Of a stretch of 64,000 bases of DNA, positions 50,931 to 60,220 are shown one piece after another (position 1 is the stretch's first letter; each line of letters starts with the position of its first letter). Location of the stretch: the NCBI RefSeq assembly GCF_003116035.1, contig NZ_LGQW01000015.1, positions 2,507,353 through 2,571,352 on the forward strand, given 5' to 3'. The position numbers and the translations under genes are program-made. The notes under the pieces were generated by a model. That model searched no databases and was not told where the DNA came from. It saw only the letters and a program-made list of their open reading frames with translations. Source of the DNA: Azospirillum sp. TSH64 (GTDB lineage Bacteria > Pseudomonadota > Alphaproteobacteria > Azospirillales > Azospirillaceae).

Positions 50931-50946
50931 ATTTCGTTTGAAACAT
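50931..50946. promoter_or_regulatory. Second copy of the hmgA operator sequence
   Basis: ATTTCGTTTGAAACAT contains TTTCGTTTGAAAC (50932-50944), identical over 13 bases to the reverse complement of the hmgA operator at 41806-41818. It is 87 bases upstream of livK, so the MarR regulator may also control the importer. Confidence 0.55.
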
Positions 50947-51030
50947 TATGTGGAGCAAATCGTCCCGCAGCGCCGGGATCGGGCCGCCGCCCGGTCCGGC
51001 GACAAGCGGGACAGCATCAGGGAGGACATC

Positions 51031-52197
51031 ATGCGCAATCGCCTGCTTGCCACCATCGCCTTCACTGCCATGACCGCCATGACAGCGGTGTCCGGTCTGA
51101 TGCCGGGAGCCGCCCAGGCCGCGGATCCGATCAAGGTCGGCGCCATCGTCTCGGCCACCGGTCCGGCCTCCTTCCTGGGCGATCCGGAGAAGAAGGTGCT
51201 GGAGCTGTATGCCGACCGCATCAACCAGGCGGGCGGCGTCGGCGGCCGGCCGGTGCAGCTGACCGTCTATGACGATGGCGGTGCGGCGGACAAGGCGGCC
51301 TCCTTCACCAAGCGCCTGATCGAGAGCGACGGCGTCGACGTGATCGTCGGCGGCACCACGACCGCGGCGACCATGGCGGCGGTGCCGCTGGTGGAACGCG
51401 CCGGCGTGCCCTTCATCTCGCTGGCCGGCGCCGTGGTGATCGTCGAGCCGGTGAAGAAGTGGGTGTTCAAGACCCCCCACACCGACCGCATGGCCGCGGA
51501 AAAGGTGATGGACGACATGAAGAAGCGCGGGCTGACCAAGCTGGCGCTGTTGTCGGAGGACAGCGGCTTCGGCAAGTCGGGCCGCGAGCAGACCGTCGCT
51601 GTCGCCAAGGAGCGCGGGATCGAGCTGGTCGCCGACGAGACCTACGGCGCCAAGGACACCGATGTCACCGCCCAGCTGACCAAGGTCAAGAACAACGCCG
51701 CAGCGCAGGCGGTGCTGGTGTTCGGCCTGGGCCAGGGGCCGGCGGTTGTGACCAAGAACTACCGCCAGCTCGGCATCACGCTGCCGCTCTACCAGTCGCA
51801 CGGCGTCGCGTCGAAGGAATACATCCGCCTGGCCGGCGGTGCCGCCGAGGGTGTGCGCCTGCCGGCCGCCGGTCTTGTCGTCGCGGCACAGCTGGCGGAC
51901 AGCGACCCGCAGAAGAAGGTCGTGACCGAATTCACCAAGGTCTACGAGGACAGCTTCAGCACCGAAGTGTCGACCTTCGCCGGCCACGCCTATGACGGGC
52001 TGATGATCGCGCTGGACGCCGTGAAGCGCGCCGGCGGCACCGACAAGGCCAAGCTGCGCGACGCCATCGAGCAGACCAAGGGCTATGTCGGCACCGGCGG
52101 CACCGTGACCATGAGCGCCAAGGACCACATGGGCCTGACGCTGGACGCCTTCCACATGGTGGAGGTGAAGCAGGGCGACTGGTCGCTGGTGAAGTGA
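51031..52197 (+). CDS. livK: Branched-chain/aromatic-type ABC transporter, periplasmic binding protein
   Basis: A 388-residue solute-binding protein of the Leu/Ile/Val type. Start at 51031 follows AGGGAGGAC. Signal peptide to about residue 30 (SGLMPGAAQAADPIKVGAIV). Fold motifs ATGPASFLGDPEKKVLELY and VDVIVGGTTTAATMAAVPLV. Members in aromatic clusters often bind aromatic acids, and the promoter links to PaaX and hmgA suggest that here. The gene is followed by long inverted repeats and then livH. Confidence 0.9.
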   Translation: MRNRLLATIAFTAMTAMTAVSGLMPGAAQAADPIKVGAIVSATGPASFLGDPEKKVLELYADRINQAGGVGGRPVQLTVYDDGGAADKAASFTKRLIESDGVDVIVGGTTTAATMAAVPLVERAGVPFISLAGAVVIVEPVKKWVFKTPHTDRMAAEKVMDDMKKRGLTKLALLSEDSGFGKSGREQTVAVAKERGIELVADETYGAKDTDVTAQLTKVKNNAAAQAVLVFGLGQGPAVVTKNYRQLGITLPLYQSHGVASKEYIRLAGGAAEGVRLPAAGLVVAAQLADSDPQKKVVTEFTKVYEDSFSTEVSTFAGHAYDGLMIALDAVKRAGGTDKAKLRDAIEQTKGYVGTGGTVTMSAKDHMGLTLDAFHMVEVKQGDWSLVK

Positions 52198-52233
52198 CGA
52201 GCGCAGCCCTGACCCCCTCTTCCCCCTGCTCAC

Positions 52234-52397
52234 GCGCAAACTTCGTTTGCGCTGACGCGACAGGCGGACCTTTGGTCCGCCGAAAGCGGGGAGAGGGTTA
52301 GGGTGAGGGGGATGCGCGGCGTGGCTTTTCTGCCCGCGTTCGCTTCGCATCTCCCCCAATCCACCCTCTGCATCCCCCTCACCCCGACCCTCTCCCC
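52234..52397. repeat. Hairpin-forming repeats between livK and livH
   Basis: Two short perfect hairpins, GCGCAAAC/GTTTGCGC (52234-52252) and GGCGGACC/GGTCCGCC (52263-52281), precede a 28-base inverted repeat (52288-52315 with 52370-52397, two mismatches) made of GGGGAGAGGG-type and GGTGAGGGGG-type blocks. Such blocks are commonly dispersed in GC-rich proteobacterial genomes. Within an operon they may stabilise the livK message and lower expression of the membrane genes. No gene is supported in 52198-52448. Confidence 0.7.
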
Positions 52398-52448
52398 GGG
52401 GGGGAGAGGGGGAGATGTGCGCGTGAGAGGAACATCAGGAACCCAACG

Positions 52449-53324
52449 ATGTTCGCGGAACTGCTGCAATATCTGTTGTCGGGGCTGACCATCGGCGCGA
52501 TCTATGCGCTGGCGGGGCTCGGCTTCTCGATCATCTACAACGCCAGCCACGTCATCAACTTCGCCCAGGGCGAGTTCATCATGATCGGCGGCATGGCGTC
52601 GGCCACCCTGACGGCGTCGGGCGTGCCGCTGCCGCTGGCGATCATGATCGGCTGCGGCGGCGCCATGCTGGTCGGCGTCCTGGTGGCGAAGTTCGCGGTC
52701 GAACGCGCCCGCAACGCCTCCACCGTCACGCTGATCATCATCACCATCGGCGCCTCGATCTTCCTGCGCGGCGTCGCCGAGCTGGTCTGGGGCAAGGATT
52801 TCAAGCGGCTGGACGCCTTCTCGGGCGAGACGCCGATCCAGATCATGGGCGCCTCGATGCAGCCGCAGTCGCTGTGGGTGGTGGGCACCGCGGGCGTGCT
52901 GATCGTCGCCATCGGCCTGTTTTTCGCCAGGACGCTGACCGGCAAGGCGATCCTCGCCACCTCGCACAACCGGCTGGCCGCCCAGCTGGTCGGCATCGAC
53001 GTGAAGCGGGTGGTGCTGGCCTCCTTCGCGCTGTCGGCGGCGCTGGGTGCGGTCGGTGGTGCTGTGGTCGCCCCCATCACCTTCTCCTACACCGAGATGG
53101 GCATCATGCTGGGGCTGAAGGGCTTCACCGCAGCGGTTCTGGGCGGGCTCGGCCACGGGCCGGGTGCGGTTGCCGGCGGGCTGATCGTCGGCATCGCCGA
53201 GGCGCTGGGCGCCGGCTACATCTCCTCGGCCTACAAGGATGCGGTGGCCTTCGTCATCATCCTGGCCGTCCTCCTCTTCATGCCGAACGGGCTGTTCGGC
53301 AAGCGCGGCACCGAACGGGTGTAA
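52449..53324 (+). CDS. livH: ABC transporter permease LivH-like
   Basis: A 291-residue inner-membrane permease with about eight hydrophobic helices. Opening FAELLQYLLSGLTIGAIYAL and the motif YNASHVINFAQGEFIMIGGM are typical of LivH, as are GVIVAPITFSY-like and LGGLGHGPGAVAGG stretches near the end. It forms the channel with LivM. Confidence 0.93.
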   Translation: MFAELLQYLLSGLTIGAIYALAGLGFSIIYNASHVINFAQGEFIMIGGMASATLTASGVPLPLAIMIGCGGAMLVGVLVAKFAVERARNASTVTLIIITIGASIFLRGVAELVWGKDFKRLDAFSGETPIQIMGASMQPQSLWVVGTAGVLIVAIGLFFARTLTGKAILATSHNRLAAQLVGIDVKRVVLASFALSAALGAVGGAVVAPITFSYTEMGIMLGLKGFTAAVLGGLGHGPGAVAGGLIVGIAEALGAGYISSAYKDAVAFVIILAVLLFMPNGLFGKRGTERV

Positions 53325-53338
53325 GGACCGTACAACCG

Positions 53339-54286
53339 ATGAACGCACTCCTTCACGGGCGGCTGACCGGGCTTCTGGCGCTGGCTGCCGCGATCGCAAT
53401 CCTGCCGGCCTTCCTGCCCAACAACTTCTATCTCGACATCGCCATCCTGGCCGGCTTCAACGCCGTGGTCTGCGTCGGGCTGAACCTGCTGATCGGCTAT
53501 GCCGGGCAGATCAGCCTTGGCCATGCCGGCTTCTTCGGCATCGGCGCCTACGCGTCCGGCGTGCTGGTCGGCACGTACGGCTGGCCGCCGATCGTGGCGC
53601 TGCTGGCCGGTGCCGCCTTCGTCGGGCTGCTGGCCTTCCTGGTCGCCAAGCCGATCCTGCGGCTGAAGGGTCATTACCTCGCCATGGCGACGCTCGGCAT
53701 CGGCATCATCGTGTCCATCGTCCTGCGCACCGAAAGCGGCCTGACCGGCGGTCCCGACGGCATGATGGTGGAGCCGTTCAAGATCTTCGGCGTCGAGCTG
53801 TATGGCGAGAAGGTCTGGTACTGGGTGGTCGGCGTGCTGCTGGTCGGCGTGGTCTGGCTGTCGCTGAACCTGATCGACAGCCCGATGGGCCGGGCGCTCC
53901 GCGCCGTCCACGGGTCCGAGGTGGCGGCCGAGGTGGTCGGCGTCGACACCGCGCGCTTCAAGGTGCTCGTCTTCGTGCTGTCGGCGGTGTTCGCCAGCGT
54001 GGCGGGCAGCCTGTTCGCCCATTATGCCGGCCTGATCACCCCGGCCAAGGCCGACTTCTTCAAGTCGATCGAGCTGGTGACCATGGTGGTGTTCGGCGGC
54101 ATGGCCTCGACCTTCGGCGCCGTCGTCGGTGCGGTGGTGCTGACACTGCTGCCGCAGGCGCTGACGATCTTCCAGGATTACCAGCAGATCGTGCTGGGCG
54201 GCATCCTGATGGCGACGATGGTGTTCATGCCCAAGGGGCTGCTTCCCACCCTGGCGGCGCTGCTCCCGGCGCGGAGGCGGGCATGA
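53339..54286 (+). CDS. livM: ABC transporter permease LivM-like
   Basis: A 315-residue permease starting at 53339. About nine hydrophobic helices; the signature VCVGLNLLIGYAGQISLGHA and GFFGIGAYASG and the EAA-like loop (DSPMGRALRAVHGSEVAAEV) are present. Its stop overlaps the livG start (ATGA). Confidence 0.93.
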   Translation: MNALLHGRLTGLLALAAAIAILPAFLPNNFYLDIAILAGFNAVVCVGLNLLIGYAGQISLGHAGFFGIGAYASGVLVGTYGWPPIVALLAGAAFVGLLAFLVAKPILRLKGHYLAMATLGIGIIVSIVLRTESGLTGGPDGMMVEPFKIFGVELYGEKVWYWVVGVLLVGVVWLSLNLIDSPMGRALRAVHGSEVAAEVVGVDTARFKVLVFVLSAVFASVAGSLFAHYAGLITPAKADFFKSIELVTMVVFGGMASTFGAVVGAVVLTLLPQALTIFQDYQQIVLGGILMATMVFMPKGLLPTLAALLPARRRA

Positions 54287-55107
54287 AGATGCTGGCGACC
54301 ACGGACCTTTCTCCCGACACCACGACCCAGGCCCGCCGCGTCGGCCCGCCGATCCTGAAGGTGGAGCATCTCAGCCGCGAGTTCGGCGGCGTGCTCGCCA
54401 TCGGCGACCTCAGCTTCTCCATCGCCGCCGGCGACATCCATTCGATCATCGGGCCGAACGGGGCGGGCAAGACCACTTTGTTCAATCTGGTGACCGGTGT
54501 CTACAAGCCGTCGGGCGGCCGGGTGCTGTTCGACGGGGCCGACGTGTCGGGCATGGCGCCCTACAGGCTGGCGGCCCGCGGCATGTCGCGCACCTTCCAG
54601 AACCTGCAGATCTTCTTCAACATGACGGCGCTGGAGAATGTCATGGTGGGGCGGCACCTGCACCTGAACACCCGGCTCCTGCCGGCGCTGTTCCGTTTCC
54701 CGTCGCTGGTGCGCAAGGACCGCGAGGCGAAGGACCGGGCGGCGCAGCTGATGGCCGATGTCGGGCTGGAGAAGTATGTCGACGCCGATGCCGCCTCCAT
54801 GCCCTACGGCGCGCTGAAGCGTCTGGAGATCGCCCGCGCGCTGGCGTCGGAGCCGAAGCTGCTTCTGCTGGACGAGCCGGCGGCCGGCCTGAACGCCACC
54901 GAAAGCCGCGAGATCGACGAGGTGATCAAGACGGTCGCGGCCAGCGGCGTGACCATCGTCCTGGTGGAGCATGACATGAAGATGGTGATGGGCATCTCGC
55001 ACCGGATCACCGCGCTGAACCAGGGCCGCATGCTGGCCGAGGGCACGCCGCAGGAGGTGGGGGCCAACCCGGACGTCATCGCCGCCTATCTCGGCGCCGC
55101 ACCGTAA
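54283..55107 (+). CDS. livG: ABC transporter ATP-binding protein LivG-like
   Basis: A 274-residue ATPase. Walker A GPNGAGKTT, Walker B LLLLDEPAAGLN and the switch histidine (LVEHDMKMV) are intact. The signature region reads MPYGALKRLEIARAL; LivG proteins normally have YGxQRRLEIARAL, so the glutamine is replaced. An N-terminal extension of about 20 residues precedes the domain. Confidence 0.93.
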   Translation: MKMLATTDLSPDTTTQARRVGPPILKVEHLSREFGGVLAIGDLSFSIAAGDIHSIIGPNGAGKTTLFNLVTGVYKPSGGRVLFDGADVSGMAPYRLAARGMSRTFQNLQIFFNMTALENVMVGRHLHLNTRLLPALFRFPSLVRKDREAKDRAAQLMADVGLEKYVDADAASMPYGALKRLEIARALASEPKLLLLDEPAAGLNATESREIDEVIKTVAASGVTIVLVEHDMKMVMGISHRITALNQGRMLAEGTPQEVGANPDVIAAYLGAAP

Positions 55108-55119
55108 GGAGGGCCACCC

Positions 55120-55824
55120 ATGCTTCTGGAGATCGAGGGCCTCAACAGCCATTACGGCCGCATCCATGCGCTGAAATCGGCCAGCCTGACGGTGCGGGAG
55201 GGCGAACTGGTGGCGCTGGTCGGCGCCAACGGGGCCGGCAAGACGACGCTGCTGCGCACCCTGTCGGGCGTCCATCCCGCCAGTAGCGGCCGCATCACCT
55301 TCGACGGCTGCGACATCACCCGGATGAAGGCGTCGCGCCGCGTCGCCGAAGGGGTGGTGCAGGTGCCGGAGGGCCGGCAGCTGTTCGGCCCGCAGAGCGT
55401 GGAGGACAATCTCCGCCTCGGCGCCTACCGCCGGGGCAGCGGTAAGCCGGACGACGATATCGACCGGCTCTACGAGATGTTCCCGGTGCTGAAGATCAAG
55501 CGCGACCAGCCCGCCGGCACCCTGTCGGGCGGCCAGCAGCAGATCGTCGCCCTTGGCCGCGCCCTGATGGCGAAGCCGCGCCTGCTGCTGCTCGACGAAC
55601 CCAGCATGGGGCTGGCGCCGCTGCTGGTCGCGGAGATCTTCGATGCCGTGCAGCGGCTGAAGCGCGAGGGCACCACCATCCTGCTGGTCGAGCAGAACGC
55701 CCATGCGGCCCTCGCCATCGCCGACCGCGGCTATGTGATCGAGACCGGCGAGATCGTGCTGAGCGACAGCGGTGCCGCCCTGCTGAGCAACGAGCGGGTG
55801 CGGCAGGCCTATCTGGGGCTGTGA
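55120..55824 (+). CDS. livF: ABC transporter ATP-binding protein LivF-like
   Basis: A 234-residue ATPase with Walker A GANGAGKTT, the Q-loop region VPEGRQLFGPQSVEDNL, signature LSGGQQQIVALGRALM, Walker B LLLLDEPSMGLAP and switch histidine position occupied by glutamine (LLVEQNAHAAL), which is normal for LivF. AAGGAGGG precedes the ATG. Last transporter gene of the operon. Confidence 0.94.
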   Translation: MLLEIEGLNSHYGRIHALKSASLTVREGELVALVGANGAGKTTLLRTLSGVHPASSGRITFDGCDITRMKASRRVAEGVVQVPEGRQLFGPQSVEDNLRLGAYRRGSGKPDDDIDRLYEMFPVLKIKRDQPAGTLSGGQQQIVALGRALMAKPRLLLLDEPSMGLAPLLVAEIFDAVQRLKREGTTILLVEQNAHAALAIADRGYVIETGEIVLSDSGAALLSNERVRQAYLGL

Positions 55825-55875
55825 TAGGGTCCCGTATCCGATCACCGCCGTGACACTTCAACGGACACATCCCCC

Positions 55876-56526
55876 TTGAAACTCCACACCTATTTCCGCT
55901 CCTCCGCCGCCTACCGCGTGCGCATCGCCCTGAACCTGAAGGGGCTGACGCCGGACCAGGCCTTCGTCCATCTGCGCAAGGGCGAGCAGGCCAAGCCGCC
56001 CTATTCCGACCTCAACCCGGAACATCTGGTGCCGGCGCTGGAGGTCGACGGGCCGGACGGCCATCATGTGCTGACCCAGTCGCTCGCCATCATCGAATAT
56101 CTGGACGAGACGCATCCCGCCCCGGCGCTGCTGCCGGCCGACCCGCTGGGCCGGGCGCGGGTGCGGGCGCTCGCCCTGGCGGTGGCCTGCGACCTTCATC
56201 CGCTGAACAATCTTCGGGTGCTGAACCACCTGAAGACCATGGGCCACAGCCAGGAGGAGGTCGACGGCTGGTACCGGCACTGGATCGCCATCGGCCTGAC
56301 GGCGCTGGAGGCGCAGCTGGCCGGCGATCCGCGCACCGGCCGCTTCTGCCACGGCGACGAGCCCGGTCTGGCCGACATCCTGCTGGTGCCGCAGATGGCG
56401 AACGCCCGCCGCCTGGACTGCCCGCTGGACGGCTACCCCACGCTGCTGCGCATCGACGCGGCCTGCCGCGCCCTGCCGGCCTTCGCCGCCGCCCTTCCGG
56501 ACCGCCAGCCCGACGCGGAGGCCTGA
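55876..56526 (+). CDS. maiA: Maleylacetoacetate isomerase (zeta-class GST)
   Basis: A 216-residue zeta-class GST that isomerises maleylacetoacetate to fumarylacetoacetate, the step between HmgA and FahA. Motifs: YFRSSAAYRVRIALNLKGL (the usual SSCS is SSAA here), NPEHLVPALEVDG and TQSLAIIEYLDETHP, and DLHPLNNLRVL. The start is placed at TTG 55876; the ribosome site is weak, so the exact start is uncertain. It follows livF by 51 bases and is probably in the same transcript, which ties the importer to homogentisate breakdown. Confidence 0.9.
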   Translation: MKLHTYFRSSAAYRVRIALNLKGLTPDQAFVHLRKGEQAKPPYSDLNPEHLVPALEVDGPDGHHVLTQSLAIIEYLDETHPAPALLPADPLGRARVRALALAVACDLHPLNNLRVLNHLKTMGHSQEEVDGWYRHWIAIGLTALEAQLAGDPRTGRFCHGDEPGLADILLVPQMANARRLDCPLDGYPTLLRIDAACRALPAFAAALPDRQPDAEA

Positions 56527-56665
56527 GACGCCGCACCCTGCCGGCATCGCAAGCCCGACCTTTGTCCCCGCCAGATCACACGTCTTCCGTTGGTGTTAGC
56601 GGTTTCGTGACATCCTTCCGTGGTATAGAGGTAACGGGAAATCGGGTGGGGACGGCGGCCGGGCG

Positions 56666-59251
56666 ATGTTGGGCAACTTCTCTTCGATGGCGTACGACCT
56701 TGCCGAGAACATCGCGGCGAGCGCCTTCGTCGTTCTTGCCTACACGTTTCTGATCCGCCGGTCCGGCGGCTGGAGCATCTACACCCGCCAGATCGTCTTC
56801 GGCGCGGTGATGGCGCTGACCGCCATCTTCTCGATGGTCCACCCCATCCATATCGGACCGGGCATCTTCATCGACGCGCGGGCTCCGCTGGTCGGGCTGA
56901 GCGCGCTGTTCGGCGGTCCGCTCTCCTCCGCCATCACCGCGGTGACGGTCGCGGGGTACCGCATCTATCTGGGCGGGGTGGGGATGGAGGCCGGCGTCGC
57001 CAATGCGCTGCTGTCCTTCCTGACCGGCATCGGCTTCGCGATGTGGTCGAAGCGGCGCGGGATGGCGATGGGCGTCGGCTCGCTGCTGGGCTTCGGGCTG
57101 CTGCTGACGCTGGTGTCGACATCGACCCTGCTGCTGCTGCCCAGCTGGGAGCTTGCCTTGCAGGTGGGGCAGCGCACGGCGCCGGCGCTGCTGGCCATCA
57201 TCCCGCTCGGCACCCTGTTCCTGGGCGGCCTGCTGCTGCGCGAGCAGCGCCACCACGACGCCGAACGGCGGCTGGGCGAGAGCGAGGCGCGGTACCGCCT
57301 GCTGGCCGACAACGCCACCGACATGATCCTGGAGATGAAGGCCGACGGGGCGGTGCGCTACCTGTCGCCGTCGGTGCGCGACATTCTGGGCCACGACCCG
57401 GCGGAGATCGTCGGCTCCGCTCCGGCCAACCTGCTGCACCCGGACGATCTGGAGAGCGCGGCGCTGGCCTTTGCCGGGTTGCAGCCGGGGTCGCCGCCCG
57501 TCACCTTCACCCACCGGCTGCGCCACCGCGACGGCCACTACCTGTGGGTCGAGTCCAGCATGCGCCCGACGGTGGGGTCCGACGGCCGCTTCGTGGTGGT
57601 CGGCGTGGTCCGTGACGTGACCGAGCGCAAGCGCTACGAGGAGGAGCTATCCGCCGCCCGCGCCGAGGCGGAGGCGGCCAACCGCGTGAAGTCGGAATTC
57701 CTGGCGTCGATGAGCCATGAGATCCGCACGCCGCTGAACGGCGTCATCGGCTTTGCCGACCTGCTGCTGGGCACCGAGCTGACGGCGGAACAGCGCCAGT
57801 ATGTGTCGCTCCAGCGCGAGGCCGGGCGCGGGCTGCTGGCGATCATCGGCGACATCCTGGATTATTCGAAGATCGAGGCCGGCAAGCTGGAGTTGGACGA
57901 GCGCGCCTTCGACCTGCACCGGCTGCTGCGCGACTGCCGCGACCTGATGAGCAACGCCGCCTCGCAGAAGGGGCTGCTGCTGCAGCTGTCGCTGGGCGGC
58001 ACCGTTCCGCGCTATGTCCGCGGCGACGAGGCGCGCATCCGCCAGATCCTGCTGAACCTCGTCGGCAATGCGGTGAAATTCACCGAACGCGGCTCGGTGC
58101 TGGTGTCGGCCGGGCTGCTGTCGGGGCAGGGGACCGGCGAGGGAGAGGCCGTTCCGGCGGCGCATGTGCGGCTCTCGGTCAGCGACACCGGCCCCGGCAT
58201 CCCGGCTGCCGATCAGGGCAACCTGTTCCAGCGCTTCAGCCAGGGCGACCGTTCCACCACCCGGCGCTATGGCGGCACCGGGCTCGGCCTCATCATCTCC
58301 AAGCAGCTGTCGGAGCTGATGGGCGGGCATATCGGCGTGCAGAGCAGTCCCGGGGTGGGCAGCACCTTCTGGTTCGAGCTGCCGCTGCCGGTCGCCACCG
58401 CGCCGGGGCTGCCCGCCGTCGAGCGCAAGGATGCGGCACCGACCCGCAGCGCCCGCATCCTGCTGGCCGAAGACGTGCCGATGAACCAGATCGTCACCTC
58501 CTCCATCCTCTGCAAGGCCGGCCATACGGTCGAGGTGGCGGAGGACGGCATCCTGGCGGTGGAGGCGATGCGCCGGGGCACGTTCGACCTTGTCCTGATG
58601 GACATGCAGATGCCGCGGATGGACGGCCTGCAGGCGACTGCGGCGATCCGTCAGCTTGGCGGGCGGCGCGGCGCCGTGCCCATCATTGCGCTGACCGCCA
58701 ACGCGCTGACCGATCAGCTCCAGCTTTGCCTGGATGTCGGCATGAACGACCATGTGACCAAGCCGATCGAGCGCGACACGCTGCTGTCCGCGGTCGACCG
58801 CTGGCTCGACGCCGGGGCGGATGGGGCCCTGCCGGAGGAGGATGCCGTGGAAGAGGCGACGGTGCTGGCCGGTGTGGCGACGGTGTCGGACAGCGCGCCG
58901 GTGCTGAACCGCGCCACGCTGGACACGCTGGCCGAAACGCTGGGCGCGGATGTGCTGCCCCGCTTCATCGCCGGCACCTTGGCCGAACTGGCCCTGCGCG
59001 CCGACCGCATCAGCGAGGCGGACTCGTCGAAGGCCGCCGCGGCCGATGCCCATGCCATGGTGTCGCTGGCCGGCAATGTCGGCCTCCTAGAACTGTCGCG
59101 CACCGCCCGCAAGCTTCAGCATGCCTGCGAGCATCAATGGCCGGATGAGCCGGTGCTGAAGCTTGAATTGCGCGATGCCGTCAACCGCGCCTCCTCCGCA
59201 CTCCAGGCGGCGCTGCCCACCCTGGGCGTGGCGGTGGAGACGGCCCGCTGA
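56666..59251 (+). CDS. Hybrid sensor histidine kinase with 5TM-LYT sensor, PAS, receiver and HPt-like domains
   Basis: An 861-residue hybrid kinase. Residues 1-190 form a multi-pass membrane sensor of the LytS/5TMR-LYT type (IGPGIFIDARAPLVGLSALF). A PAS domain follows (205-325), then HisKA with H351 in MSHEIRTPLNG, HATPase with NLVGNAVKF and GTGLGLIISKQL, a receiver with D646 (LVLMDMQMPRMDG), and a C-terminal helical HPt-like domain with a histidine near 796 (DAHAMVSLAGNVG). A complete phosphorelay may thus reside in one protein. No partner regulator is adjacent. Confidence 0.9.
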   Translation: MLGNFSSMAYDLAENIAASAFVVLAYTFLIRRSGGWSIYTRQIVFGAVMALTAIFSMVHPIHIGPGIFIDARAPLVGLSALFGGPLSSAITAVTVAGYRIYLGGVGMEAGVANALLSFLTGIGFAMWSKRRGMAMGVGSLLGFGLLLTLVSTSTLLLLPSWELALQVGQRTAPALLAIIPLGTLFLGGLLLREQRHHDAERRLGESEARYRLLADNATDMILEMKADGAVRYLSPSVRDILGHDPAEIVGSAPANLLHPDDLESAALAFAGLQPGSPPVTFTHRLRHRDGHYLWVESSMRPTVGSDGRFVVVGVVRDVTERKRYEEELSAARAEAEAANRVKSEFLASMSHEIRTPLNGVIGFADLLLGTELTAEQRQYVSLQREAGRGLLAIIGDILDYSKIEAGKLELDERAFDLHRLLRDCRDLMSNAASQKGLLLQLSLGGTVPRYVRGDEARIRQILLNLVGNAVKFTERGSVLVSAGLLSGQGTGEGEAVPAAHVRLSVSDTGPGIPAADQGNLFQRFSQGDRSTTRRYGGTGLGLIISKQLSELMGGHIGVQSSPGVGSTFWFELPLPVATAPGLPAVERKDAAPTRSARILLAEDVPMNQIVTSSILCKAGHTVEVAEDGILAVEAMRRGTFDLVLMDMQMPRMDGLQATAAIRQLGGRRGAVPIIALTANALTDQLQLCLDVGMNDHVTKPIERDTLLSAVDRWLDAGADGALPEEDAVEEATVLAGVATVSDSAPVLNRATLDTLAETLGADVLPRFIAGTLAELALRADRISEADSSKAAAADAHAMVSLAGNVGLLELSRTARKLQHACEHQWPDEPVLKLELRDAVNRASSALQAALPTLGVAVETAR

Positions 59252-59260
59252 GCCGCCCGT

Positions 59261-60220
59261 CTATCTGTTGACGATCAGGGCGACACCGGCCACCGCAACC
59301 GCGGCGCCGGCCCAGGCGCCCAGCGACGGGCGCTGGCCGGTCAGCAGCCACATCATCGGCAGGATCAGGACCGGGCTGAGCGCCGACAGGGTGGCGACCA
59401 CCCCGGCATTGCCGTGGGCAAGCCCGACCAACAGCAGCGTCATCCCCAGCCCGACGCCGAGCAGTCCGTTGCCGGCGATCTGCAGCATCAGCTTGGGCGT
59501 CAACCCGCGGGGGACCAGCAGCCCGCCGAGCCCACCGGCGCCTGCCACCGCCGCACCGCCGCGAGCCCCCTCGCGAACCCCAGCGCGAACCCCAGCGCGA
59601 ACCGTCGACAGCATGCCGATGGCCGTGAACATCAGGGCCGCCGTGGTGACCCGCACGGCGGCCGACGCAATCGGATCGGCGCCCGCCGCCATCACCGGCT
59701 TGGCGATGATCGAGCCGGCGGCCTGACCGACCGCCGCCAGAAGGCAGACCGACACGCCGGCCAGCAAATTGCCCTGGATCGCCTCCCAGCTGTGGGTGGA
59801 GCCGGAGCGCAGGGCCACTGCCAGCATCACCCCAAGCGTGACCAGCGCCACGCCCAGAACGGTCCACGGCCCCAGCGCCTCCCCCAGCAGGGCATAGGCG
59901 AGCAGGGCGGTCAGCGGCGCGTTGGCGGCATAGATCACCACATTGCGGCGCGGCCCCAGCCGGCTGAGCGACCAGAACAGCGCCATGTCCCCCACCACGA
60001 TCCCCAGCAACCCCGACAATGCCAGCGTCAGCGCGGCCCCGGTGTCCAGCGTCTGCCAGCCGCCCAGCAGGGTGGTGGCGACCAACAGGGCCGCGGCGAC
60101 GATGGTCAGGCGCACGCGGTTGAAGGCGATGGAGCCGAGCACCCGCACCGGTCCGATGGCGATCAGGCCGCCCGCGGCCCAGCACAGCGCCGCGCCCAGC
60201 GCGGCCATGTTGGCGATCAT
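59261..60220 (-). CDS. DMT-family (EamA) transporter
   Basis: A 319-residue inner-membrane protein with about ten helices in two EamA repeats (ALGAALCWAAGGLIA and GNLLAGVSVCLLAAVGQAAG). Substrate unknown; the family exports metabolites or amino acids. A loop after helix 7 contains a small repeat (AGVRAGVREGARGG) encoded by 12-base tandem repeats. It converges on the kinase gene with nine bases between. Confidence 0.88.
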   Translation of the reverse strand: MIANMAALGAALCWAAGGLIAIGPVRVLGSIAFNRVRLTIVAAALLVATTLLGGWQTLDTGAALTLALSGLLGIVVGDMALFWSLSRLGPRRNVVIYAANAPLTALLAYALLGEALGPWTVLGVALVTLGVMLAVALRSGSTHSWEAIQGNLLAGVSVCLLAAVGQAAGSIIAKPVMAAGADPIASAAVRVTTAALMFTAIGMLSTVRAGVRAGVREGARGGAAVAGAGGLGGLLVPRGLTPKLMLQIAGNGLLGVGLGMTLLLVGLAHGNAGVVATLSALSPVLILPMMWLLTGQRPSLGAWAGAAVAVAGVALIVNR

